From Bacillus cereus (GTDB lineage Bacteria > Bacillota > Bacilli > Bacillales > Bacillaceae_G), in contig NZ_CP089518.1 of NCBI RefSeq assembly GCF_025917685.1, positions 2,729,001 through 2,793,000 of the forward strand: DNA of 64,000 bases, in the 5' to 3' direction. Shown here piece after piece: positions 16,567 to 25,066 of the stretch. The first letter of the stretch is position 1. Each line of letters begins with the position of its first letter. The translations under genes were made by a program, and so were the position numbers. Below the pieces are notes generated by a model. That model saw only the letters and a list, made by a program, of their open reading frames with translations, was not told the origin of the DNA and did no database searches.

Positions 16567-17190
16567 CTACAACAGTTTAGTTTTTAATGCTTCGGTATAT
16601 TTCATAATTGCTACACGTAAAACAATCTTTGTTCCCTTTTCAAAGATTAAATCCTCAACGCTTGATACTAAGAAGCATGTAGAAATCCCTAACTTCCGAA
16701 TAATAACTAAGTCACAATTTTTATGTTTAATCGCTTCATAATTTTCACGTAAAACTTGTAAAACCATTTTCCCTTCTTCTAAGCTAACGTCTCCTGATTG
16801 AAGAAGTTCTTCTAACACGTATACATAAAGAATATCTGCAAATTGAAAATCTGCCGTTTTGTTCGTTTGCTCCATGAAAAATTGTAAAACAGTCTCTGAT
16901 GTAATTCCTTTACGGATGAGATCTTCTTTTGTTAAAAAAATCTCTGTTACGCTTGGTGAAAACATATTTGCCAATTCATCAAGTGATAGATCTTCTTTCA
17001 TCGTTTGAATTTTATCAATACGCTCTAATATCTTTTCTTTCGGAAAAAATGTTTCCTGACCTGTGAACGTTGACTTCCGTACAAACCAATCTTCCGGTAT
17101 TAAATTTTTTCTCTTCCACCTATATAACTGTCCGTATGAAATACCAGTTAGCTCTAATAAATCTTTTTTTGAAATTAAATCTGTACTCAA
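16567..17190 (-). CDS. yhbD: YhbD-like regulator with MerR-type helix-turn-helix (DUF4004)
   Basis: 207 aa. The N-terminus STDLISKKDLLELTGISYGQLYRWKRKNLIP is a MerR-like recognition helix, followed by the linker EDWF..KSTFTGQETFFPKEKILERI. The family accompanies bactofilin genes in Bacillus (yhbD-yhbE-yhbF). I start at the TTG at 17190 because GGAAGGAG is 10 nt upstream; the longer TTG start would put the ribosome site inside the gene. Likely regulates this operon (inference). Confidence 0.82.
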   Translation of the reverse strand: MSTDLISKKDLLELTGISYGQLYRWKRKNLIPEDWFVRKSTFTGQETFFPKEKILERIDKIQTMKEDLSLDELANMFSPSVTEIFLTKEDLIRKGITSETVLQFFMEQTNKTADFQFADILYVYVLEELLQSGDVSLEEGKMVLQVLRENYEAIKHKNCDLVIIRKLGISTCFLVSSVEDLIFEKGTKIVLRVAIMKYTEALKTKLL

Positions 17191-17230
17191 CTGTATAACA
17201 CTCCTTCCTAATATCAATGTAACATAACAC

Positions 17231-17271
17231 TGTTACGCTGTAAATAGACTTTTATCGCAAATAGCGTAACA
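17231..17271. promoter_or_regulatory. Candidate operator of the yhbD operon
   Basis: Perfect 9-bp inverted repeat TGTTACGCT / AGCGTAACA with a 23-bp spacer, centred about 60 bp before yhbD. ACACTGTTACG from its left arm recurs twice (inverted) at 17474 and 17498, inside the SgrR-like gene. Confidence 0.45.
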
Positions 17272-17299
17272 ATGCGTAAAACAAACATGTCTTGCACAC

Positions 17300-17344
17300 A
17301 AAAAAGGCTCTTACACATCTCATAAAAAATGCGTAAGAACCCTT
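17300..17344 (-). terminator. Terminator of the SgrR-like gene
   Basis: AAGGGTTCTTACGCAT/ATGTGTAAGAGCCTTTTTT stem with mismatches and a T-run. Confidence 0.75.
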
Positions 17345-17349
17345 ATATA

Positions 17350-19086
17350 TCATAGCTTAAACCATATTTCATAAAAATCAATCCAACCTTGTGAATTAAT
17401 TATTATATTTTGTATTTTTTCGTGTGAACTTACTTGCTGTTTGTTACGATACAAAGGAATGATATGAATTTGACGTAACAGTGTATCCTCAATATCGCGT
17501 AACAGTGTAAGTCGCTTCTCTACTTTACTCTCCATAAAGTACGGCTGCAATGTTTCGTTAAAGTTTATATTACTTTGCTGATGAATAAAACTGTTTTTTG
17601 TAAGAAACATGTATAGTAAACTTTCTTCAATACGCTCGCTAATTGTCGCACTATCATGCATAATATCAGCCTTTTGTATCGTACTTATTTGCAACAACTC
17701 TTCTGTTTCAAGAAATTCAATATCAATTTTAATTCCGTATTTCGTACACTCTTTTTGTATCCAATTGGAGTCTTCAACATGATCTTGTCCTGTAAATGTG
17801 TATAGTCGCAATGTCTCATTACGGTAAGAACTTTCTTTAATAAGAGTATTTATGTCCTCATTTATATGTATTGTACCACTCTTTGTTAGCACCAATTCTT
17901 CGGCTATCTCTCCGCGCGCTCCTTGTAATTCCGCAACAATCGCCTTGCTATGAATGATTTTATATAAAGCTTTCCGAAACGTCTTATCTTGCATGGGCCC
18001 TTCTTTTGCAGTATTTAACGTAATGTATGTTACATTCGACTCAAGTCGAGTTAGTTCTTTATGATGCTTTTCTATATCTTTATATCGTGCTTTCGCTAAA
18101 ACATCGTACGTATTAACACTGTGCTCTACATTCCATAATTCAATTCGGTTGAGAAAAGGTCGCTCTCGAAAATAATAATCATGTGCTTCTAGTACGAATA
18201 CATCCTCATTATTTTCACATAACTGAAACGGTCCTGTACCAATTAAATTACCTTTTTCATCTTCACTCACAATAGAACACTGTTCTGAACTTAAAACATG
18301 TAAAAATAACTTATTATCTGTAGATAAATGAATCTCCACAATGTAGTCATCTAGTATATGTAAGCTTTCTACATGCTGTAACATCCAAGCATGCGGATTA
18401 TTTTTAGCTTTCAAGAACCGTTCAAATGTATGTATAACGTCATGCGCGATAAATTCTTTCCTGTTATGAAACTGAACACCTTTTCGTAAGTAAAAGGTCC
18501 ATATATGTTTCTGATCATCATACTCCCAATAAAACGCCAGTCGTGGCTCTACATTGTTTGTACTTCCGTCTACATACACTAACGTGTCATATATATGTTT
18601 GACCATATGACATTCCGAACGCATCGTAGCGTATACAGGATCTAATGCAATGTCTAGATTCATTTGAACTTGCAAGCGGAGCACATCTCTTCTCCCTTGA
18701 GATGTCCTTTCAACTTGATAACCAAATATCGAATCTATCCAAGTTTGAAATTGAGCTTGGAGCGATGGGAAATACGAGATATACCTTTCAATAAACGCGT
18801 TTCCGCTTTTTACGTCCCCTTGTTTCGTTATTTCTTTTCCTCTTTCTAAAATTAAGGAAAGCGGATGTTTTTGAAATAACAACTTTGAACGATTCCCTCT
18901 TCCTCGGCCAGGAAACCACACAATCCAATGTAATTCTTCTAATTTTTTTATGATTAGTTTACTATTCCGCTCTGTACAAAATAATGTTTCGGATATATTT
19001 TGTATTGTTATTTCTAATTGCTCCCCCTCTGCTCTCCCTTTTCCATACTGGAGCCATAGGCTCATATATTGCTCCAAAATGCTCAT
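17350..19086 (-). CDS. SgrR-family regulator: HTH plus solute-binding domain 5
   Basis: 578 aa. Residues 1-75 (LEQYMSLWLQYGKGRAEGE to RGRGNRSKLLF) form the SgrR-type winged helix. From about residue 120, VLRLQVQMNLDIALDP and HIYDTLVYVDGSTNNVEPRLAFYWEYDDQKHIWTFYLRKGVQFHNRKEF match the oligopeptide-type solute-binding fold (SBP_bac_5). No signal peptide, so it is cytoplasmic and the binding domain acts as a sensor. E. coli SgrR controls sugar-phosphate stress; Bacillus members usually sit beside a divergent MFS exporter, as here (start-to-start 102 bp). It probably senses the MFS substrate. Confidence 0.9.
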   Translation of the reverse strand: MSILEQYMSLWLQYGKGRAEGEQLEITIQNISETLFCTERNSKLIIKKLEELHWIVWFPGRGRGNRSKLLFQKHPLSLILERGKEITKQGDVKSGNAFIERYISYFPSLQAQFQTWIDSIFGYQVERTSQGRRDVLRLQVQMNLDIALDPVYATMRSECHMVKHIYDTLVYVDGSTNNVEPRLAFYWEYDDQKHIWTFYLRKGVQFHNRKEFIAHDVIHTFERFLKAKNNPHAWMLQHVESLHILDDYIVEIHLSTDNKLFLHVLSSEQCSIVSEDEKGNLIGTGPFQLCENNEDVFVLEAHDYYFRERPFLNRIELWNVEHSVNTYDVLAKARYKDIEKHHKELTRLESNVTYITLNTAKEGPMQDKTFRKALYKIIHSKAIVAELQGARGEIAEELVLTKSGTIHINEDINTLIKESSYRNETLRLYTFTGQDHVEDSNWIQKECTKYGIKIDIEFLETEELLQISTIQKADIMHDSATISERIEESLLYMFLTKNSFIHQQSNINFNETLQPYFMESKVEKRLTLLRDIEDTLLRQIHIIPLYRNKQQVSSHEKIQNIIINSQGWIDFYEIWFKL

Positions 19087-19188
19087 AAAACGCCCCCCTA
19101 AAAGATGAAAAATCTTCCCCTTTCATTCTACCCTTTTTCATTTGTAGCTTCCATCTTATCATTTTAATATAGAAAGGAGGAATTAGAA

Positions 19189-20394
19189 ATGAATCATCTT
19201 TTAAAACGTTATAACAGGCCAATCCTCATTCGGTTGTTCGGTGAATTGTTAGTCCGGACGACTGAAGCAATGTTAGCTATCATTTTTATCGTTCACGTTA
19301 ATAAAGTGTTAAATGGTAATGTCATCGTTACAATGCTTCTTTTCGGATTACAGCCTCTCGCTGATATTGTATTTACATTAATTGCTGGAGGTGCAACAGA
19401 TAAATACGGTCGTAAGAAAATCATGTTACTCGGCTTAATTTTACAAGCTTTCGCCGTAAGTGGATTCGTTTTTGCTGAATCCGTCGCCTTTTTCGCCTTA
19501 TTATATGTCGTAAATGGTATTGGCCGCTCTTTATACATTCCGGCACAGCGCGCTCAAATTGCTGACTTAACAAGAGCAGAACAACAGGCCGAAATATTTG
19601 CGGTTCTGCAAACGATGGGAGCAATTGGCTCTGTAATCGGCCCATTAATCGGTGCTTTTTTCTATAATAGTCATCCTGAGTACTTATTTATTGCACAAGG
19701 TGTGACTCTTACTCTTTATGCTGTACTCGTATGGACTCAGCTTCCTGAAACAGTTCCACTCATAAAAAACGTTAATAAAACGAAAGAAGTATATTCACCA
19801 AAACATTTCATTTCGAAACATTACGCTGTGTTTGGACTTATGGTTTCTACGCTACCTATTAGTTTTTTCTATGCTCAAACCGAATCGAACTATCGTATAT
19901 TCGCCGAAAGTATATTTCCAGATTTTCTATTCATACTTGTATTTATCTCAACTTGTAAAGCAGTCATGGAAGTTATTCTTCAAATTTTCCTTGTGAAATG
20001 GTCTGAGCGATTTTCTATGCCTAAAATCATTGTTATTTCTTATACTAGCTTTACTTTAGCTGCGATTGGCTACGGTTATTCCACAACAATATGGTCATTA
20101 TTCTTTACATTACTCTTTTTAGTAATTGGGGAAAGTATTGCTTTAAATCATTTACTACGATTCGTTTCACAAATCGCTCCAAGTCATAGACGTGGATTGT
20201 ACTTTTCTATTTACGGTATACATTGGGATATTTCAAGGACTTGCGGGCCTTTTGTAGGTGCACTATTATTAAGCAAATTTAGCGGCAGTACTCTATTTTA
20301 TATTTGTGCCTTCTTATTAATAATTGGCGGTATTATTCAAGCTTTTTTTGTTCAATCGTTAGAAAAAAGCAAAGTAAAAGAGCTGTCCCTATAG
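19189..20394 (+). CDS. MFS transporter, partner of the SgrR-like regulator
   Basis: 401 aa, about 12 TM. ATG behind AAAGGAGG. Motif A-like GGATDKYGRKKIMLLGL, then VNGIGRSLYIPAQRAQIADL and ETMGAIGSVIGPLIGAFFY. It belongs to the 12-TM drug-efflux/sugar-efflux-like MFS seen beside SgrR regulators in Bacillus. Divergent from the regulator, with a 100-bp shared control region. The substrate is unknown. Confidence 0.88.
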   Translation: MNHLLKRYNRPILIRLFGELLVRTTEAMLAIIFIVHVNKVLNGNVIVTMLLFGLQPLADIVFTLIAGGATDKYGRKKIMLLGLILQAFAVSGFVFAESVAFFALLYVVNGIGRSLYIPAQRAQIADLTRAEQQAEIFAVLQTMGAIGSVIGPLIGAFFYNSHPEYLFIAQGVTLTLYAVLVWTQLPETVPLIKNVNKTKEVYSPKHFISKHYAVFGLMVSTLPISFFYAQTESNYRIFAESIFPDFLFILVFISTCKAVMEVILQIFLVKWSERFSMPKIIVISYTSFTLAAIGYGYSTTIWSLFFTLLFLVIGESIALNHLLRFVSQIAPSHRRGLYFSIYGIHWDISRTCGPFVGALLLSKFSGSTLFYICAFLLIIGGIIQAFFVQSLEKSKVKELSL

Positions 20395-20407
20395 GAACAG
20401 CTCTTTT
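20376..20407. terminator. Bidirectional terminator between convergent genes
   Basis: AAAAGAGCTGTCCC/GGAACAGCTCTTTTA stem overlapping the MFS stop. Confidence 0.88.
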
Positions 20408-20409
20408 AT

Positions 20410-21093
20410 TTAACCTGCCATTTTATTAATACTATCCTCCGGTGAGAACACAGAAATATGATCTACTTTACCAGTAGATTTCGGAATAACGAATTTCAAC
20501 TCAAACTGATTATTTACTTTATAAATGTATATTTTATCATTACCGTTGGCTTTAACAGACGCTGGTTTTCCTAAAGCCTTTTCGATCTCTTGTAACGTAA
20601 TCACTTTAAGTTCTGAATGGTAAGATCGCACGTCAAAGACTTGTGATCCTTTATTAAAGCCAAATGCAACATTTTTATTTGTAAACGTCGCATACATCCC
20701 GTTTCCTGCTTGCTCCGTCTTATTTGCTTTCCCCCATGCCTTCTCTATTTCTTCAATATCACCTGAATGTGCTGCATATGGAACATTAGGTACTTTACCT
20801 TCTTTCGCTAGCTCAAATAAATCTTTAATATGGTTAATTGATTTTGGATTAGAGTCTTTTGAAGGTTTTGATGAGTCTTGATCTTTTGGTTTTTCCACAG
20901 GGTCTTTCTCTTTTTTCGGAGCAGTCTCCTCATTCTTTTTACTCGTTTCCGGCTTATCGTTCTTTTCTTCCGTACTATTTTCTGATGTTGGATTTGTTTG
21001 TTTCTTTTCTTCTGTACTCTTACAAGCGGTTAATGCCATTACACACGTTAAAATCAGAAAAAATATAAGTACTTTCATATATACTTTCATCAT
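20410..21093 (-). CDS. YjgB-family (DUF4309) lipoprotein
   Basis: 227 aa. Signal sequence MMKVYMKVLIFFLILTCVMALTAC with lipobox LTAC at about residue 24. Then comes a disordered, Lys/Glu/Ser/Pro-rich linker (residues 28-80) and a C-terminal domain, KEGKVPNVPYAAHSGDIEEIEKAWGKA ... IEKALGKPASV, typical of DUF4309. Surface-anchored; function unknown. I start at the ATG at 21093 behind GAGGGGG; 13 upstream codons are not needed. It follows the disrupted metalloprotease gene by 23 bp. Confidence 0.82.
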   Translation of the reverse strand: MMKVYMKVLIFFLILTCVMALTACKSTEEKKQTNPTSENSTEEKNDKPETSKKNEETAPKKEKDPVEKPKDQDSSKPSKDSNPKSINHIKDLFELAKEGKVPNVPYAAHSGDIEEIEKAWGKANKTEQAGNGMYATFTNKNVAFGFNKGSQVFDVRSYHSELKVITLQEIEKALGKPASVKANGNDKIYIYKVNNQFELKFVIPKSTGKVDHISVFSPEDSINKMAG

Positions 21094-21116
21094 TTTCAGC
21101 CCCCTCTTCAACATAT

Positions 21117-21970
21117 TCACTTTTGTAACCATTCCATTACACTACTCTTCAAATTATTTTCACTCCAAAAAGTAAGTGCTTCTCTTTCCCCGAAAGTATG
21201 TACTGCATACTCCATATAAGATGTTCCCAAAAAATAACCGAGTCGATTGTATCCGAAATAATCCCCGCCTGATAGACGGAACCATTCTTTCTCTTTTTCA
21301 GCTGTCCATCCTTCAATGTAATCTTGTAAAAAACGTTTCTTAATCTGCTTCTCATTTTCTTTATAACATTGGACCATGGATCACCGTCACTATTATATGA
21401 ATAGTAAACAGACTCACTTAAATCTTTAACAATTTGTTTTGACAGATAAGTTGCAACACCTTCACGATACAAACTTACCGACGCATCAGTCCATTCAGCA
21501 TTAGTCCAATCCATTCCGCTCTCTTGTAATACGAAATTATGATATATATGTCCGATTTCATGAGCAACGATAACACGAAGATGTTCCCTTATAGGAGATA
21601 ATTTTTCTACCGCAAAATAGATATCCCCAATAATCTGTCTTTCCACAAATGCATTGGAACCAAATGCGCCAACAAATAAATGAAATGTTACATTTACCTC
21701 AAGGCCAAATTGAGCACGATAGCCTTCACTTACTTCTTGAATGATAGATGGTAAAGTTTCCGAAATCATAAGAATATCTTCTAGTTTTGCAGGATACTTT
21801 TCAATCGCACTCGAAAGGCGTTCTTCTGTTTTCGGACAATGAAACTTAAAATACTCTTCGAATGCTTCTGGGTGCATATCATAATATTTGTTCAAGTCAT
21901 GTAATCCTATATCATTGCTTTCCAAAAGCTTTAAAAAGCTTGGAATTGTATTGTTAATCATCTTATTCAT
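21117..21970 (-). pseudogene. Frameshifted HEIGH zinc-metalloprotease-like gene
   Basis: Frame 1 runs MNKMINNTIPSFLKLLESND... with the zinc motif IVAHEIGHIYHNF (about residues 136-148) and GVATYLSKQIVKDLSESVYYS, then meets GDPW and turns into unrelated residues. The other frame takes over at 21377 with CYKENEKQIKKRFLQDYIEGWTAEKEKEWFRL..GGDYFGYNRLGYFLGTSYMEY and stops at 21117. One missing base near 21373 (TGGTCC where TGGTTCC would keep frame) explains this. The intact protein would be about 284 aa with no signal peptide. A sequencing error is the alternative. No slippery site is visible, so programmed shifting is unlikely. Confidence 0.8.
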
Positions 21971-22056
21971 CTCCTTGTATACACACCTTCTCTCCTTACT
22001 TGTTACAATCCTCTTTATAAATCTTTAAATAAGCTGTCAAAAAAGCTTATTTAAAT

Positions 22057-22099
22057 GCAAAAAACCAGCAGGAAATGATTAATCTTTCCCTGCTGGTTT
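22057..22099 (-). terminator. Strong terminator with no obvious upstream gene
   Basis: ACCAGCAGG..CCTGCTGGT stem, minus-strand T6. It overlaps the stop of a 30-codon frame at 22099-22191, which it may serve. Confidence 0.75.
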
Positions 22100-22191
22100 C
22101 ATATTGTGGATTTCTGAAGTTTAATCAAACCATTTGTCGCTATCAGAATTCCATTTATTGTTATGTAAATCGCAGTATTCATCATAATCAT
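22099..22191 (-). CDS. Possible 30-aa hydrophobic peptide
   Basis: Frame MIMMNTAIYITINGILIAT then NGLIKLQKSTI: one membrane-like segment and a basic tail, ending exactly at a strong terminator. No ribosome site precedes it, which weakens the call. Confidence 0.25.
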   Translation of the reverse strand: MIMMNTAIYITINGILIATNGLIKLQKSTI

Positions 22192-22196
22192 GAAAA

Positions 22197-22226
22197 GTAA
22201 AAAAACTGCCCTATTAAAGGACAGCT
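22197..22226 (-). terminator. Terminator of the 131-aa protein gene
   Basis: CTGTCC/GGGCAG stem with T7 on the minus strand. Confidence 0.75.
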
Positions 22227-22239
22227 TCAATTATGTATT

Positions 22240-22635
22240 TTATACTTCAATAGATTTACCATCTTCAACAATATGGTAAAGTAAGTGTGCTAAATGATGA
22301 ATCGGACCATATTCTTCCTCTTCTTCATTTGTTTCACCTTGGAATTCAAGATCGTTTAAATATAATGCTAAAAATTGATAGTATAATTTCAAATCAAATC
22401 CGTAGCAAGCACTTGGCTCTTCGTGATCTCCTTCATATTGTAACATTAAGTATTGATCATTTCCTTCTGCATCTTCTGCGTCAAAGAATACAAAGAAACC
22501 AACGTTTGTATCTAAATCAAATAGATGACGAGTACCTTTTTCTGTTGCTTTATTGAAGTCCTCTTCACTTAATTTATGTACTGTTGTCGCTTTTGCATTA
22601 TCTTCTTGATGGAAATTTACTGTATATGATTTCAA
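22240..22635 (-). CDS. Acidic conserved hypothetical protein
   Basis: 131 aa; TTG start at 22635 chosen because CAGGAGGTG lies 6 nt upstream (17 upstream codons rejected). Very acidic (FDAEDAEGNDQY, GETNEEEEEYGP), no membrane segment, ends HHLAHLLYHIVEDGKSIEV. Cytosolic; family not recognised. Confidence 0.75.
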   Translation of the reverse strand: MKSYTVNFHQEDNAKATTVHKLSEEDFNKATEKGTRHLFDLDTNVGFFVFFDAEDAEGNDQYLMLQYEGDHEEPSACYGFDLKLYYQFLALYLNDLEFQGETNEEEEEYGPIHHLAHLLYHIVEDGKSIEV

Positions 22636-22689
22636 ATGCTGACACCTCCTGATTGTATAACAGTAGCATAACAGATTAGACCACATAAT

Positions 22690-22722
22690 TCAAAGGGACT
22701 GCTTACAAATGTAAACAGTCCC
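22690..22722 (-). terminator. Terminator of the GlsB-type gene
   Basis: GGGACTG/CAGTCCC stem 6 bp after the stop, minus-strand TTT. Confidence 0.75.
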
Positions 22723-22728
22723 CTGTAT

Positions 22729-22971
22729 TCATTTCCGCATTGCACGGAATATAAAGCTTACGATGAAAATCAAAACAATCGCGCCTATTAAAGCCGGAAC
22801 AATCGCATATCCGCCTATAACAGGTCCAAATTTACCAAGTAACGCTGTTCCAAGCCAAGAACCGACAATACCCGCAATAATATTACCAATTACACCGCCC
22901 GGTACATCTTTTCCAGTAATTAAACTTGCAAACCAACCTAATATACCACCGACTATTAAAGACCAAATCAT
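22729..22971 (-). CDS. GlsB/YeaQ/YmgE family stress membrane protein
   Basis: 80 aa, three TM helices with the family Gly pattern: MIWSLIVGGILGWFASLITG, GGVIGNIIAGIVGSWLGTALLG, ALIGAIVLIFIVSFIFRAMRK. Family members are small membrane proteins induced by general stress. AAGGAGG precedes the ATG at 22971; nine upstream codons are rejected. Confidence 0.92.
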   Translation of the reverse strand: MIWSLIVGGILGWFASLITGKDVPGGVIGNIIAGIVGSWLGTALLGKFGPVIGGYAIVPALIGAIVLIFIVSFIFRAMRK

Positions 22972-23212
22972 ATCATTTCCTCCTTTATAATTGACCAATA
23001 AAAATTATAATTAGAAACAATTGCTTACCATTAGTTATGTTACATTTTTCATAAGTTATTCGTCCTTAAAGAAATCATATATTTCTCTAACCATTCAAAC
23101 CGTGTAAACTTATTCTTTGAATCAAATTTCAGCACGTATCGAACTTACATTTGATATTTAACTCAAAATTCATTATAGATAAAATAGAATAACTTTAAAA
23201 TGGGGGATTCAT

Positions 23213-23701
23213 TTGAATAACACTGACCTACTATTGTTAAATTTATCAGAAATACGAAGACGCAGTATAAAAGTTTGGACAGCTATCCCAAAAGATCGAT
23301 TGGATTGGAGACCAGATACTGAAGCACTAAGTTGCAAAGAAATGATTAGACATGTACTAGAATGCGATTACTATTATTTACAAATATTAAAAAATCATGG
23401 CAAGGCTCAAAATGTACAATCTCCTTTTGAAACAAAAGCATTTACTACACTTGACGATGAACTTAATTTTTCTAAGTCTTTTCGTAATCAATTCATCAAT
23501 TTTATTGCCTCTCTAGCAGCAGAGGATTTAACAAACATACAAATCGATCGTTCAGAACTAGCCGAACTTGGGTATACTGACTATATTCGAAGTTTAGGGG
23601 ACATGCTTTTAAGAACTGCATATCATGAAGGTGTCCATACAGGACAAATGTTAGATTATATGCGGACAATGAATGTAGAACGTCCGGATATTTGGGACTG
23701 A
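23213..23701 (+). CDS. DinB family protein
   Basis: 162 aa, TTG start behind GGGGGA. A four-helix DinB fold with likely metal His residues: IRHVLECDYYYLQIL (about residue 45), then LRTAYHEGVHTGQMLDYMR (about residues 134-148). DinB proteins resemble bacillithiol/mycothiol-dependent S-transferases; the substrate is unknown. One of three DinB-fold proteins in the window. Confidence 0.85.
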   Translation: MNNTDLLLLNLSEIRRRSIKVWTAIPKDRLDWRPDTEALSCKEMIRHVLECDYYYLQILKNHGKAQNVQSPFETKAFTTLDDELNFSKSFRNQFINFIASLAAEDLTNIQIDRSELAELGYTDYIRSLGDMLLRTAYHEGVHTGQMLDYMRTMNVERPDIWD

Positions 23702-23724
23702 TTTTATATTTATAACCTTCAGTA

Positions 23725-23780
23725 CAGATTGTTCTTTTACTGCTCAGATTCATATACTTATCTACACTAAGAACAATCTG
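23725..23780. repeat. Inverted repeat between convergent DinB and nucleoside hydrolase genes
   Basis: Perfect 12-bp arms CAGATTGTTCTT/AAGAACAATCTG with a 32-bp loop. It overlaps the end of the hydrolase gene and has no T-run, so it may be an mRNA end structure. Confidence 0.5.
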
Positions 23781-24744
23781 GCTTCAATATCGTCCTCATA
23801 AATTCTTCCTTAAAGGCTTCATAACTAAAATCGACCGCAATTCTTTGTACAGGCCGATTATCAAATGTTGTCGGCTCAGCTATTTTTCTAAAATCCGCAA
23901 CACTTTGACCTCTCGTTACATCATTCGTCGTACTAATCCAAACTGCCGATTTTTCATATTCAAAAATATCATCATTAATAAACGAAATAAACGGAAGTAA
24001 ATCATGAATCGGACTCCCACCAATACCTGGATATTCTTTTTTGTAAAAGTTCTCGTAATAAAAATCAATCATTGGTTTAATGAGTTTCGCCTGTCCTGTA
24101 CCTTCTTTATCAATAATATCGACCATTTTAGGGGTAATAAGAGCACGTTGTGTTACATTTAAAGGGTATATAGTAGCGTTCTTTGCATATTTCATAACAA
24201 TATTCGCCGCAATTGGATCGCCGTAAAAATTAGCTTCCGATACTGGTGTTACATTACCTGGAAATAGAAAAGCACCGCCCATTATATAATAGGAACAAAC
24301 CCGATTCATTAAATTGGGATACAATAAAAATAATGTTGCAAGTGTCGTTAATCTTCCCGTCGCCACAATAATAATATCTTCTGGACAAGGCTCAATTAAT
24401 TTACTCAATTCACAAAAATTTCCCCTACCACAAATCCTCATTTTCGGTGGTATGATGGGACCTAAACCGTGATCTCCATGAATTTCAGGGAAAAATAAAG
24501 GTTCTTCAGCTGTCATCGGTCTACTAGCACCTTCAATAATCTTCACTTCTGTAGCATAATATTTTTCTAAAAAATAAACATTTTCCGTGACAATTTCCCG
24601 TGATACATTACCATACTCTGCAACGATACCTATAATATCTAATTTGCATGTTTTATTCGCATAAATTAACGCTACTGCATCATCAATACCAAAATCTCCG
24701 AAAAAAATTATTTTTTTATTAACTTTTCCCCCCCTCTCCAGCAT
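23767..24744 (-). CDS. Inosine-uridine preferring nucleoside hydrolase family protein
   Basis: 325 aa. The N-terminal FFGDFGIDDAVALIYA supplies the Ca-binding Asp cluster (IU-NH DxDxxxDD type, slightly diverged). IHGDHGLG, IIVATGRLTTLATLF, YIMGGAF and EANFYGDPIAANIV are further family motifs. Cleaves ribonucleosides to base plus ribose. The start is awkward: the ATG at 24744 has no ribosome site, while GGAGAGGGGGGG lies 7 codons further in with no standard start behind it; a G7 run there may also be prone to slippage. Confidence 0.85.
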   Translation of the reverse strand: MLERGGKVNKKIIFFGDFGIDDAVALIYANKTCKLDIIGIVAEYGNVSREIVTENVYFLEKYYATEVKIIEGASRPMTAEEPLFFPEIHGDHGLGPIIPPKMRICGRGNFCELSKLIEPCPEDIIIVATGRLTTLATLFLLYPNLMNRVCSYYIMGGAFLFPGNVTPVSEANFYGDPIAANIVMKYAKNATIYPLNVTQRALITPKMVDIIDKEGTGQAKLIKPMIDFYYENFYKKEYPGIGGSPIHDLLPFISFINDDIFEYEKSAVWISTTNDVTRGQSVADFRKIAEPTTFDNRPVQRIAVDFSYEAFKEEFMRTILKPDCS

Positions 24745-24795
24745 AATCTACTATCATTATTATGCGAAAAAGACAAGGCGGTGAAACGGAGCTAA

Positions 24796-24823
24796 TTAAA
24801 AAAGCCGCCTATTTATTGGCGAC
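24796..24823 (-). terminator. Terminator of the 62-aa protein gene
   Basis: GTCGCC/GGCGGC stem with T6 overlapping the stop. Confidence 0.8.
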
Positions 24824-24997
24824 TTCAATCTTCTTATAAGATAAATATGCTAGTACATTTTTGCTTGAATCATATTTTGGATTATTCCCTTTTCTCGGTT
24901 CTCTCATATGTGTTTTTTCAAATCCAGGAATGTCAGGCATTTTCTTCAAAAATTCAATCATCTCTTCCTCAGTTCCCTCAATACGTACACGAATCAT
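24809..24997 (-). CDS. DUF3970-type small protein
   Basis: 62 aa. MIRVRIEGTEEEMIEFLKKMPDIPGF then KYDSSKNVLAYLSYKKIEV fits a small beta-alpha protein family common in B. cereus; the DUF3970 label is from memory. Cytosolic, function unknown. Monocistronic. Confidence 0.75.
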   Translation of the reverse strand: MIRVRIEGTEEEMIEFLKKMPDIPGFEKTHMREPRKGNNPKYDSSKNVLAYLSYKKIEVANK

Positions 24998-25066
24998 TGT
25001 TACTATTCCTCAATTCTCATTTTCTCTGTACTAAGTATAACGTACTTCGGAAAGACTGCAAGAAAT

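Noticed and set aside
18962..19222. 86-codon minus-strand frame overlapping the SgrR start and MFS start
   Set aside because: Out of frame with the well-supported SgrR HTH; no ribosome site.
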